From Alphaproteobacteria bacterium (GTDB taxonomy: Bacteria; Pseudomonadota; Alphaproteobacteria; SP197): a stretch of DNA of 9,425 nucleotides. A program made the translations under genes and the position numbers. Below are positions 1-5,253 of the stretch, piece after piece. The DNA lies in NCBI GenBank assembly GCA_022822575.1, contig JAJEBJ010000134.1, positions 1 through 9,425 on the forward strand, given 5' to 3'. How positions within the stretch are numbered: position 1 is the stretch's first letter; every line of letters begins with the position of its first letter. The notes beneath the pieces were generated by a model that saw nothing but the letters and a program-made list of their open reading frames with translations, had not been told where the DNA came from and made no database searches.

Positions 1-1
1 G

Positions 2-1402
2 GCCGCCTGGCGGGACGAGGTCGCGCGCATGCCGCCTTCCGGTCCGGCGGCAGCCCAGGGCGATCTCCATCACCGGGCACACGCGCTGATGGACGAGGGC
101 CGGGCGCTGCCGTTCTCCTGGCAGTCGCGCGGCGTCACGGCGGACGACATGGCCGGCGCCGGGGAGACCATCGAGCAGGCGGTCTCCGGCATCGCGGCAT
201 CGCTCGTCCGCATGGAGACCAGGACGTTCACCCGCCTTGAGGAGGCAATCGGCAGGTTGCCGCCGTCGGTCCATCCCCTCGACGACGGCAACCTGGCGCT
301 GCTCCGCGAGAGCGTCGATCGCCTGGAGGGGACTTCGGCATCCGATCGCGAACTGGTCCGATCCCTCGGGGCGTGGAAGGCCCGGATCGCCGGCTGGGAG
401 GCCGACCGCCGGGAGGCCGGCCGCCTTGCCGACCGGGCGTTGAACCTTGAATCAAGCCGCCCGGACAGCGGGACCGCTGGCCTGACGGACTGGTCACGCA
501 ATGCGCGGGCCCTCATCGACGATGCGGCCGCGCTGGAAGCGGGAATGGGCCGGGAGGTCCTCTCCCTCCACATGCGGGCCCGCGGGCACGATCCGGACGC
601 CATCGCCCGGATCGTCGGGGCGGCGCCGGGCTGGCTCGCCCGCGCCGAGGCGTTGACGGACGAGAGGAACCGCGCCGCTCACCTCGTCAGGCTGCGCCAT
701 GCCTGGCGGGAGATCCGGGAAGCGGCGCACGGGTCCACCCGGACGATTCCGTGGAACGGCCAGGACCCCCTGGTGCGGGGAGACCGGCTCTCCTGGCACG
801 ACGAGGGCGGCAGGCGCGACATGATCGTCGACCGTCTCCTCATCATCGCGAGCGACGCGAGATTGAGCACGATCATCCTCGAGCCGCCGGCAGGCACGGG
901 CGAGAGCGTGCGCCTCGACGGGTTCCGCATCCGGGACCTCGCCGCCCGGGGCGGTCTGCGGCGCCGCCTGTGGCCCGACGAGACCGTGCGTGACATGGAG
1001 GTCGCGCGCCAGCACGGGACGCCCGACCAGACGTTCAGCATCCCGTGCGACGATGGCGTGGTTCCCGGCGACCGTGTCCGCTGGACCTGCGTGTGGGATC
1101 CCGGCCTGCTGACGCAGGGGACGGTCGTCGAGGGCGACACGCCCCAGGTCGAGGCCACGGTCGAGGCGGTGTCGGAGGGCGCGTCGTGGCGGGGACGGCT
1201 GGTGACCCTGAAGGTCGAGCGGTCCTGGGGACTGGAGAACGCCCCCGAGGCCGGCCAGATACTCTATCAGCGCGAATCCGAACTCGCCTGGCGCGGCTCT
1301 CTCCGAGTTCCCTGGGCCGACGAACCCCTGCGCGCCGCAAGGATGGCGGAGGCCCGGAAGGTGGAGCTCTCCCGGGGACGGTCCCGTGGCATCCGGATGT
1401 AG
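2..1402 (+). CDS. Partial large protein, C-terminal region; family not recognised
   Basis: The frame is open from the left edge of the window, so the true start lies outside; the first internal ATG is at 29. Numbering from that ATG gives 457 residues. The N-terminal half is Arg/Ala/Glu/Asp-rich and probably helical, with two similar stretches, HALMDEGRAL (near 18-27) and RALIDDAAALEA (near 160-171). The C-terminal half looks beta-rich and contains a duplicated motif: GDRLSW (251-256) and GDRVRW (347-352), each preceded by an Ile-Pro a few residues before. The last 30 residues are basic. I see no signal peptide or membrane segment. I do not recognise the family. The neighbouring MobC-like operon makes the tail of a relaxase or other conjugation protein possible, but that rests on context only, and this gene converges on the operon rather than being co-transcribed with it. 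High GC and clean codon structure support real coding sequence. Confidence 0.8.
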   Translation, partial: AAWRDEVARMPPSGPAAAQGDLHHRAHALMDEGRALPFSWQSRGVTADDMAGAGETIEQAVSGIAASLVRMETRTFTRLEEAIGRLPPSVHPLDDGNLALLRESVDRLEGTSASDRELVRSLGAWKARIAGWEADRREAGRLADRALNLESSRPDSGTAGLTDWSRNARALIDDAAALEAGMGREVLSLHMRARGHDPDAIARIVGAAPGWLARAEALTDERNRAAHLVRLRHAWREIREAAHGSTRTIPWNGQDPLVRGDRLSWHDEGGRRDMIVDRLLIIASDARLSTIILEPPAGTGESVRLDGFRIRDLAARGGLRRRLWPDETVRDMEVARQHGTPDQTFSIPCDDGVVPGDRVRWTCVWDPGLLTQGTVVEGDTPQVEATVEAVSEGASWRGRLVTLKVERSWGLENAPEAGQILYQRESELAWRGSLRVPWADEPLRAARMAEARKVELSRGRSRGIRM

Positions 1403-1412
1403 GGCGGCGGGA

Positions 1413-1934
1413 TCAGGCGGGCGCGTCGCCTTCGTCCAGAAGATCGAAGAGCGTCGCGGGTTCCGGCGCTCTGTCGGACGCCGCCGCCGCCGGGCGTTCG
1501 TTCCGTGCCGGTGCGGCCCGCTCGAGGATCCGCGTCGCCGTCTCCTTCCCGACGATGCAGGCGAGGCGATGGTGGAGATGACGCCCGTGGCCCTTCTTCG
1601 CCATGACGTCGGCGAAGGCCATGAAGGCGGCCGCGGTCCGCACCTGCATGTCGACCACGAGCGGCGTCGCGTCGGCCTCGCCGCCGATCAGGCGGGCGCG
1701 GGCCGCGCGCGCACATCCCAGGAGTTCGCGCTGCTCTTCGCGGTCGAGCACCACCGGGCGGTCGTCGTCCCCCTCCCCGGCGTCCCTCTTCACGAGATCG
1801 ATGAGGTAGCGGGCGCAGGACTGTCCGCGGCGTGCCGCGTTGGCCTTCACCGTCTCCCATTCGGCGTCCGTCGCCGCGATCACGATGTGCTTCGACGGCG
1901 TCCGGCTCCGCCGCTTGCGGCGGGGCCGTCTCAT
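1413..1934 (-). CDS. MobC/ribbon-helix-helix-like protein, third gene of triplet
   Basis: This 173-residue protein has a very basic leader (first 12 residues mostly Arg, Lys and Pro). A conserved block follows at 23-48 with DAEWETVKANAARRG and ARYLIDLV. A second block, LDREEQRELLGCARAARARL, lies at 63-82. Both blocks recur in the two upstream proteins. Relaxosome accessory proteins of the MobC type and some ribbon-helix-helix DNA-binding proteins share this layout, in which a basic beta-strand is followed by D-x-E-W and G-x-x-x-S/A-R-Y-L helices. The roughly 90-residue C-terminal extension is absent from the siblings and ends in an acidic Ala/Pro-rich tail with LFDLLDE. The ATG overlaps the stop of the preceding gene (ATGA at 1931-1934), which fixes the start and suggests translational coupling. 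A role in DNA binding at an oriT or in operon autoregulation is inferred, not shown. It stops 10 bp from the convergent gene, leaving no room for a terminator. Confidence 0.8.
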   Translation of the reverse strand: MRRPRRKRRSRTPSKHIVIAATDAEWETVKANAARRGQSCARYLIDLVKRDAGEGDDDRPVVLDREEQRELLGCARAARARLIGGEADATPLVVDMQVRTAAAFMAFADVMAKKGHGRHLHHRLACIVGKETATRILERAAPARNERPAAAASDRAPEPATLFDLLDEGDAPA

Positions 1935-2224
1935 GGCAGGTTCCGGGCCAGCGCGTCGATGCCGAAGAGGTTGAGACCCTCGGCGTCGGGCAGCTCCCGC
2001 CGCAGCGACCGGCTCAACCGGTCGAGGGCGCGGACGCTCTCGAGGACCTCCCGCTGCTCGGCGGGCGAGAGATGAACCGGGTGGATGTCGGGATCGTCGG
2101 CAAGGGCAAGCTTGACGAGATACCGGGAGACCGGCTTGCCGCGCTTCGCCGCCTGTTCGCGGATCAGCGCCTGATCATCGGCGAGTGCATAGACGGCCCG
2201 CTGGCGCTTGAGCGGCCGGCTCAC
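1931..2224 (-). CDS. MobC/ribbon-helix-helix-like protein, middle gene of triplet
   Basis: This 97-residue protein starts at GTG (2224-2222), four bases before the end of the preceding gene (GTGA overlap). The frame stays open further upstream, but that part is a shadow of the preceding gene; the coupled GTG gives a short basic leader (MSRPLKRQRA) matching its siblings. Block one lies at 16-41, with the key stretches QAAKRGKPVSRYLVKLAL and an upstream Ala-Asp-Asp. Block two, LSPAEQREVLESVRALDRL, is at 52-70. It is the shortest of the three and has no C-terminal extension beyond LFGIDALARNLP. As a minimal version of the fold it is probably a dimeric DNA-binding protein of the relaxosome-accessory or CopG/MobC kind. 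That function is inferred from pattern and context. It could instead be a regulator unrelated to transfer. Confidence 0.75.
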   Translation of the reverse strand: MSRPLKRQRAVYALADDQALIREQAAKRGKPVSRYLVKLALADDPDIHPVHLSPAEQREVLESVRALDRLSRSLRRELPDAEGLNLFGIDALARNLP

Positions 2225-2568
2225 CGGTCCTCTCCCGACGTCTTCCAGCGGTTGGCCGCACCGGGATCGGTCAGCGTCGCCAGCACGCCCTCCCGCTCCA
2301 GGAAGCCGTCCACCGCCGCGCAGGCGTCCTCCCAGGCCTCGCCGGTGCCGGCCTCGCGAAGACGGCGCTCCTCGAGCCTCGAGAGCACCAGCAGCTCGCG
2401 CACGGCGCGGCGCCTCACCTCCGGCGGCAGGGCGTCCGGCATCAGCGCCCGGTGGACGATGAAGCGCGAGACCTCCATGCCCGCGGACGCCGCCGCGCGG
2501 GCGATGCGCTCCCATTCGGCGTCGCTCGCCATGACGGCGCGCTGGCGTCTTCCCTGTCCGGCCGTCAT
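2221..2568 (-). CDS. MobC/ribbon-helix-helix-like protein, first gene of triplet
   Basis: This 115-residue protein heads a three-gene leftward operon. After a basic start (MTAGQGRRQRAVMASDAEWE) comes the shared block at 16-42, with DAEWERIARAAASAG and EVSRFIVHRAL. A predicted helical stretch rich in Arg, Glu and Leu follows (50-70), then a C-terminal segment with a Trp-containing acidic region. The later LSPxEQRE block of its siblings is replaced by LPPEVRRRAVRELLVLSRL. The ATG at 2568 has only a weak ribosome-binding site (AAGAG), and no better in-frame start is evident. Its promoter must lie in the AT-rich spacer to the right, which also holds the nic-like hairpin; an accessory DNA-binding protein regulating or marking that site would fit. 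The family assignment rests on pattern recognition of the block and is moderate. Confidence 0.78.
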   Translation of the reverse strand: MTAGQGRRQRAVMASDAEWERIARAAASAGMEVSRFIVHRALMPDALPPEVRRRAVRELLVLSRLEERRLREAGTGEAWEDACAAVDGFLEREGVLATLTDPGAANRWKTSGEDR

Positions 2569-2723
2569 CGCTCTTGTGGCATGGTTGTGGTCGATAGGTG
2601 CTGTGCAATATCGTCCATTGCTTGATTATTCACCTTCGATGGTCCTCATATGGTGCTTCGACTGTCATAGGATATATCGTTCATATGTACTCTTTCCATC
2701 GCTTGAAAACCCACGGACCTCCG

Positions 2724-2747
2724 TCCTGTCTGCGGCTGACAGGATAC
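2724..2747 (-). other. Candidate oriT: nic-like site in an inverted repeat
   Basis: The arms TCCTGTC (2724-2730) and GACAGGA (2738-2744) are perfect inverted repeats around a 7-nt loop. Read on the minus strand, 2746 to 2739 is TATCCTGT, which fits the known IncP/RP4-type nic consensus YATCCTG/Y, with the predicted nick between 2740 and 2739. It lies about 170 bp upstream of the first MobC-like gene, inside the AT-rich spacer. A chance match somewhere in this spacer on either strand is roughly a 6% event, so the call depends on the genetic context. In classical IncP origins the inverted repeat lies beside the nic site and does not contain it, which is a departure. Confidence 0.35.
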
Positions 2748-2825
2748 ACGCTCCACTTCCCCGAATGCAATAATTCTACGATATAGCAACGATAGCATAT
2801 CTCCAGATGGACGTTCTTGATGCTG

Positions 2826-2854
2826 TTGACAGGTCATGCAACATGCTGTATCAG
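2826..2854 (+). promoter_or_regulatory. Possible sigma70-type promoter facing right
   Basis: A perfect TTGACA at 2826-2831 is followed after 17 bp by TATCAG (2849-2854), a four-of-six match to the -10 consensus. No rightward gene follows; the next gene (Ldh_2) is on the opposite strand. It may be fortuitous, or it may drive a short transcript running antisense into the 3' end of the Ldh_2 gene. Confidence 0.2.
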
Positions 2855-3038
2855 CGCACATATGTGAGAGAGGATGCGTTGCTGGTTCAGTCGTGTGGCC
2901 ACCTTAACCGAACTATCTGGGATGTACACCTGACGACGGCGGCTGACGTCGCCACCAACCCTCCACGAATGATGGTGTCGAATCTGCTCACGGGTTTCTC
3001 CTCTCAATGTTGGTGGTATGACGGACTGACCGGCGAGC

Positions 3039-4106
3039 CTAAGGAGGCGCTACGCCTAGCTGCCTGCCAATTTCCAGACCGTCCTCCCAGCAGTGGCGAT
3101 CGATCCGCACCTCGCCCTCTCCGAGCGCTCGTCTCCGGCGAGCGGCGCTGCCCTCGCCGGGATACCTGATCTCCTTCACACCGGGAGCCTTCCTGGAGTT
3201 CTTGACCGCTTCGATGCGCCCACCCACGGAGTGCTTGAAATCCTCGATGCTGCCAAAGATCTCCGGGTCGATCGCGATGAACAGGTGACCCTTGCGGGCC
3301 GCATCCTTTTCCACGTGATCCACGCCCATGTCACAACCGACCAGGGCGCCCGAGAGGAAATCGATCAGCAGCAGCAGTCCGTACCCCTTGTGTCCGCCCG
3401 GATCGATAGCGCCGATGTCGCGCGTGTAGTCGAGGCCGTCACACACCAGATCGGGGTCGCGCGTGGAATGCCCGTCCCTGTCGTGAGCCACCCCTTCGGG
3501 GAGCTTGCTCTGGTAACGCCGGGAATAGCGCACGTAGGTGGGAAGCGTTGCGCAGGGTGTAAAATCGGACAGGAACGGCGTGCTCCCGGTCGGCACCGAA
3601 AACGCCATCGGGTTGCTTCCGATGATGGGCTCGACGCCGCCGATCGGGTGGACGACCGGTACGACGTCGTCGCTGAACACCATGCCAATGACATCGCGGT
3701 TCGCGATGCGCTCCGCGTACAAGCCCGCATGAAACAGGTCATGGCTGTTTCTGACCCCGACGACCGCGCAACCCGCGTCTTTCGCCTTGGTGGATGCGAC
3801 ATCGGCCGCCAGAAGGGCAGCCAGCGGACCCGGGCCCGAGTTTCCTTCGATCAGCGCAAAGCAGGCCTTTTCCCTGACGATGACAGGTTTTGCGGTCGGG
3901 TCGGCCTCGCCCTTCCGGTAGTACTGCAGGTGGCTGTTGATCAGGTGATTGAAGCCCTGCACACCCACACCTCTCAGATCGGATTCAAGGTGCACGTCCG
4001 CCACCACGGCCGCAGCCTCCCGGTCGAACCCCACGGCTTCCAGGAGACGTTGCATGTAGGTCCGCAGGACATCGATCCGAACCGCTACTGTTTCGTGGCC
4101 AAGCAT
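3039..4106 (-). CDS. Malate/L-lactate dehydrogenase family (Ldh_2) oxidoreductase, divergent active site
   Basis: This 355-residue protein has the normal length for the Ldh_2 family, cytoplasmic NAD(P)-dependent enzymes that interconvert 2-hydroxy and 2-keto acids or reduce cyclic imino acids. Recognisable family landmarks are RG-x4-G near 45-51, PIGGVEPIIGSNPMAFSVPTG-like sequence (154-174), LPEGVAHDRDGHSTRDPD (202-219) and GGHKGYGLLLLIDFLSGALVG (237-257). The usual SHG motif reads VQG (49-51), and the usual SNHFGAAGYY reads SHDLFHAGLY (121-130), so two conserved histidines are displaced. The motif usually seen as D-x-A-T-S reads DFTPCAT (181-187). The start ATG has a good ribosome-binding site (AAGGAG, 4117-4112). 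It diverges from the cupin/acyl-CoA dehydrogenase genes, suggesting a shared pathway. The family is clear; the substrate cannot be read from sequence. Confidence 0.88.
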   Translation of the reverse strand: MLGHETVAVRIDVLRTYMQRLLEAVGFDREAAAVVADVHLESDLRGVGVQGFNHLINSHLQYYRKGEADPTAKPVIVREKACFALIEGNSGPGPLAALLAADVASTKAKDAGCAVVGVRNSHDLFHAGLYAERIANRDVIGMVFSDDVVPVVHPIGGVEPIIGSNPMAFSVPTGSTPFLSDFTPCATLPTYVRYSRRYQSKLPEGVAHDRDGHSTRDPDLVCDGLDYTRDIGAIDPGGHKGYGLLLLIDFLSGALVGCDMGVDHVEKDAARKGHLFIAIDPEIFGSIEDFKHSVGGRIEAVKNSRKAPGVKEIRYPGEGSAARRRRALGEGEVRIDRHCWEDGLEIGRQLGVAPP

Positions 4107-4119
4107 GATGTCTCCTTCC

Positions 4120-4160
4120 TAATGACCTGTATGGCTGCCCTAATGACCTGTATGGCTGCC
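4120..4160. repeat. Perfect tandem duplication, 21-bp period
   Basis: Bases 4120-4139 are repeated exactly at 4141-4160, with one base between. The repeat begins TAATGACCTG and ends ATGGCTGCC. It abuts the ribosome-binding site of the Ldh_2 gene, so it lies in that gene's leader or promoter. Two head-to-tail copies spaced two helical turns apart would suit a regulator binding direct repeats. A simple recent duplication is equally possible. Confidence 0.9.
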
Positions 4161-4268
4161 GTGGACGGGGCCGTGCCGGTCTCGAGGATGCTGACCCGAA
4201 GCGAACAGACCAAAATCTCCGCCTCTCTCCACCCTCGAGGCTCCGCCATTCCGACCCCGCAAGGACAG

Positions 4269-4300
4269 GTCGAGATCGAGACAACCTGCTCGATCTCGAC
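4269..4300. promoter_or_regulatory. Perfect inverted repeat, 12-bp arms, 8-bp spacer
   Basis: The left arm GTCGAGATCGAG (4269-4280) is exactly complementary to the right arm CTCGATCTCGAC (4289-4300), with ACAACCTG between. It lies between two diverging genes, about 120 bp before the cupin start. It could be an operator for the divergent promoters or a stable RNA hairpin in the cupin leader. The right arm also begins the coding-like frame that runs to 4420, so the repeat may instead mark a rearrangement junction. Confidence 0.6.
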
Positions 4301-4420
4301 GCGGAACTCAATTTGTCCGCCAACATCGGCATCGCTGGTCCCGAAACAGAGTGCGAGGACAACTGGACCCAAGAGATCGTGAACGGCATGCTGCACGATA
4401 CACACGAGGAGGCAGAATGA
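4286..4420 (+). pseudogene. Possible 3' remnant of a lost gene upstream of the cupin
   Basis: One frame is open from 4109 to the TGA at 4418-4420 without any ATG early enough to start a substantial protein. Its last 40 or so codons look coding: they read LLDLDAELNLSANIGIAG, then PETECEDNWTQEIVNGMLHD and an acidic end, with G or C in most third positions. The stop overlaps the cupin ATG as ATGA (4417-4420), as is common in operons. I do not recognise the protein. The simplest reading is that the 3' end of a former co-operonic gene survived a deletion or rearrangement near the inverted repeat. A chance open frame in GC-rich DNA, or a gene with an unusual start, cannot be excluded. Confidence 0.35.
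4406..4412 (+). promoter_or_regulatory. Ribosome-binding site deciding the cupin start
   Basis: GAGGAGG lies 4 nt before the ATG at 4417 and 7 nt before the ATG at 4420. The second has the better spacing and was chosen; the first would add one Met. Longer in-frame starts back to 4351 lack such a site. Confidence 0.75.
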
Positions 4421-4947
4421 TGGATGCAATCGTGACGGATCCCAAAGCGTTCATCGGCTTCGACGAGCCGGTGCTGGCCCATCTCGGGCAGAAGCCCGAG
4501 ATGGTGGTCTGGGACACCAGCGACGAGAGGATGTGGGTCGAAATTGAGCCGAACATCTTCTTCCGCCCGTTGATGTTTGACATGGTGACCGGCGCCCACA
4601 GCGAACTTCTCAAGATCCACGGGCCCGCGACCCTGGGCCGGCATCGCCACACCGCGGCCGTGCACGGCTTCGTGATCAAGGGCGAGTGGCACTACAAGGA
4701 GCACACCTGGAGAGCGAAGCAGGGCTCCTACATCTATGAGGCTCCGGGCGAGGTGCACACGCTGACCGTCGATGCTGACTGCAAGGAAATGATCACGTTC
4801 TTCTATGTCGGCGGGTCACTGATCTACATGGACGACGACGAGAACATCCTCTCGATCGAGGACAACATCGGGCTGATCGAGATGTGCCGGAGTCACTTCG
4901 AAAAGGTGGGTCTGGGCGGCGATTTCGTGCACAACTTCATCCGTTGA
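4420..4947 (+). CDS. Cupin, 2,4'-dihydroxyacetophenone dioxygenase family
   Basis: This 175-residue single-domain cupin matches the pattern of 2,4'-dihydroxyacetophenone dioxygenase-like proteins in length and order of motifs. These are WVEIEPNIFFRPLMFD (39-54), RHRHTAAVHGFVIKGEWHY (74-92), GSYIYEAPGEVHTL (102-115) and a conserved C-terminal end, HFEKVGLGGDFVHNFIR. The two-His cluster H75/H77 and H113 are the expected iron ligands, with E89 and E94 nearby as candidate fourth or second-shell residues. The founding enzyme is a non-haem iron dioxygenase that cleaves the side-chain C-C bond of a hydroxyacetophenone to 4-hydroxybenzoate and formate. Many relatives are uncharacterised, so the substrate here is open. 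No signal peptide is seen. It probably shares a transcript with the acyl-CoA dehydrogenase 306 bp downstream, although a weak hairpin intervenes. Confidence 0.85.
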   Translation: MDAIVTDPKAFIGFDEPVLAHLGQKPEMVVWDTSDERMWVEIEPNIFFRPLMFDMVTGAHSELLKIHGPATLGRHRHTAAVHGFVIKGEWHYKEHTWRAKQGSYIYEAPGEVHTLTVDADCKEMITFFYVGGSLIYMDDDENILSIEDNIGLIEMCRSHFEKVGLGGDFVHNFIR

Positions 4948-5253
4948 TCGCAAAGCCCGATGAGGATCGCGGGCGGACTCCAGGTGGGACACCCGCAGCG
5001 CGCCGAGTGTGCGCGACGCGGCACAATGCCGGTCTGGGAGACAGGGTCCACGTGTTCCCCGGCTGCCGGCGAGGTTCCCGTCACGCGAGTTGAAGAGGCG
5101 TGAGCGGCAGCGCGTCGGCGGTCCCGTCAGCCCAATCGTGTTCTGGGGGACGTCGGTGCCGGGTCTGCCTCGCTGCTTGCCGCGAATCACGTCCAGAAAC
5201 GATGAAGTCCGGGTAGGGCGCAACAAGGAAATCGACCAACGCTGGAGGGAAAG
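4948..5253. other. Spacer between cupin and acyl-CoA dehydrogenase
   Basis: These 306 bases hold no gene I can support. A frame on the plus strand runs through the spacer into the start of the next gene but has no family signature. A weak hairpin lies near the left end, and the ribosome-binding site of the downstream gene (GGAGGG, 5244-5249) lies at the right end. Confidence 0.6.
4955..4974 (+). terminator. Weak hairpin after the cupin gene
   Basis: The arms GCCCG (4955-4959) and CGGGC (4970-4974) can pair around a 10-nt loop, 7 nt after the cupin stop. No T-run follows, so it would at best attenuate transcription. Confidence 0.2.

Larger units (their letters stand above)
2569..3038. other. 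AT-rich spacer with palindromes and short repeats, no clear gene
   Basis: By hand count 2581-2700 is about 42% GC, against about 76% at 1-120. The spacer separates the start of the MobC-like operon from the end of the Ldh_2 gene and has no convincing coding sequence. It contains near-identical 12-mers at 2614-2625 and 2695-2706 (TCCAT[T/C]GCTTGA) and ATATCGT[C/T]CAT at 2608-2618 and 2674-2684, with the core inverted at 2778-2784. There are palindromes GATATATC (2671-2678) and CACATATGTG (2857-2866), CATATG at 2647 and 2682, and ATGCTGT at 2820-2826 and 2843-2849. Such clustering is typical of protein-binding regulatory or transfer-origin DNA. The leftward operon's promoter should be here. Confidence 0.6.

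Noticed and set aside
2225..2608. Upstream extension of the middle MobC-like gene to an ATG at 2608
   Set aside because: The extension is an Arg/Gly-rich shadow of the first gene; the coupled GTG at 2224 gives a leader matching its siblings.
1386..2773. Plus-strand frames (229 and 313 codons) across the three MobC-like genes
   Set aside because: The minus strand carries three mutually similar proteins with coupled overlaps, which the plus-strand frames cannot explain.
2581..2866. CRISPR-like array in the repeat-rich spacer
   Set aside because: The repeats are 7-12 bp, few, irregularly spaced and partly inverted, unlike CRISPR repeats.
2807..3169. Plus-strand frame of 120 codons in the AT-rich spacer
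   Set aside because: It has no ribosome-binding site of note, no recognisable motif, and its last third overlaps the 3' end of the Ldh_2 gene in antisense.
4161..4268. Possible helix-turn-helix regulator gene between the divergent catabolic genes
   Set aside because: No frame here has a start, adequate length or a recognisable DNA-binding motif; any regulator must lie elsewhere.
3093..4382. Plus-strand open frame (429 codons) covering the Ldh_2 gene
   Set aside because: It is the antisense shadow of a well-conserved Ldh_2 gene that has its own strong ribosome-binding site.
4351..4419. Longer N terminus for the cupin from the ATG at 4351
   Set aside because: The extra residues are not cupin-like, and the strong GAGGAGG site lies just before 4417/4420.
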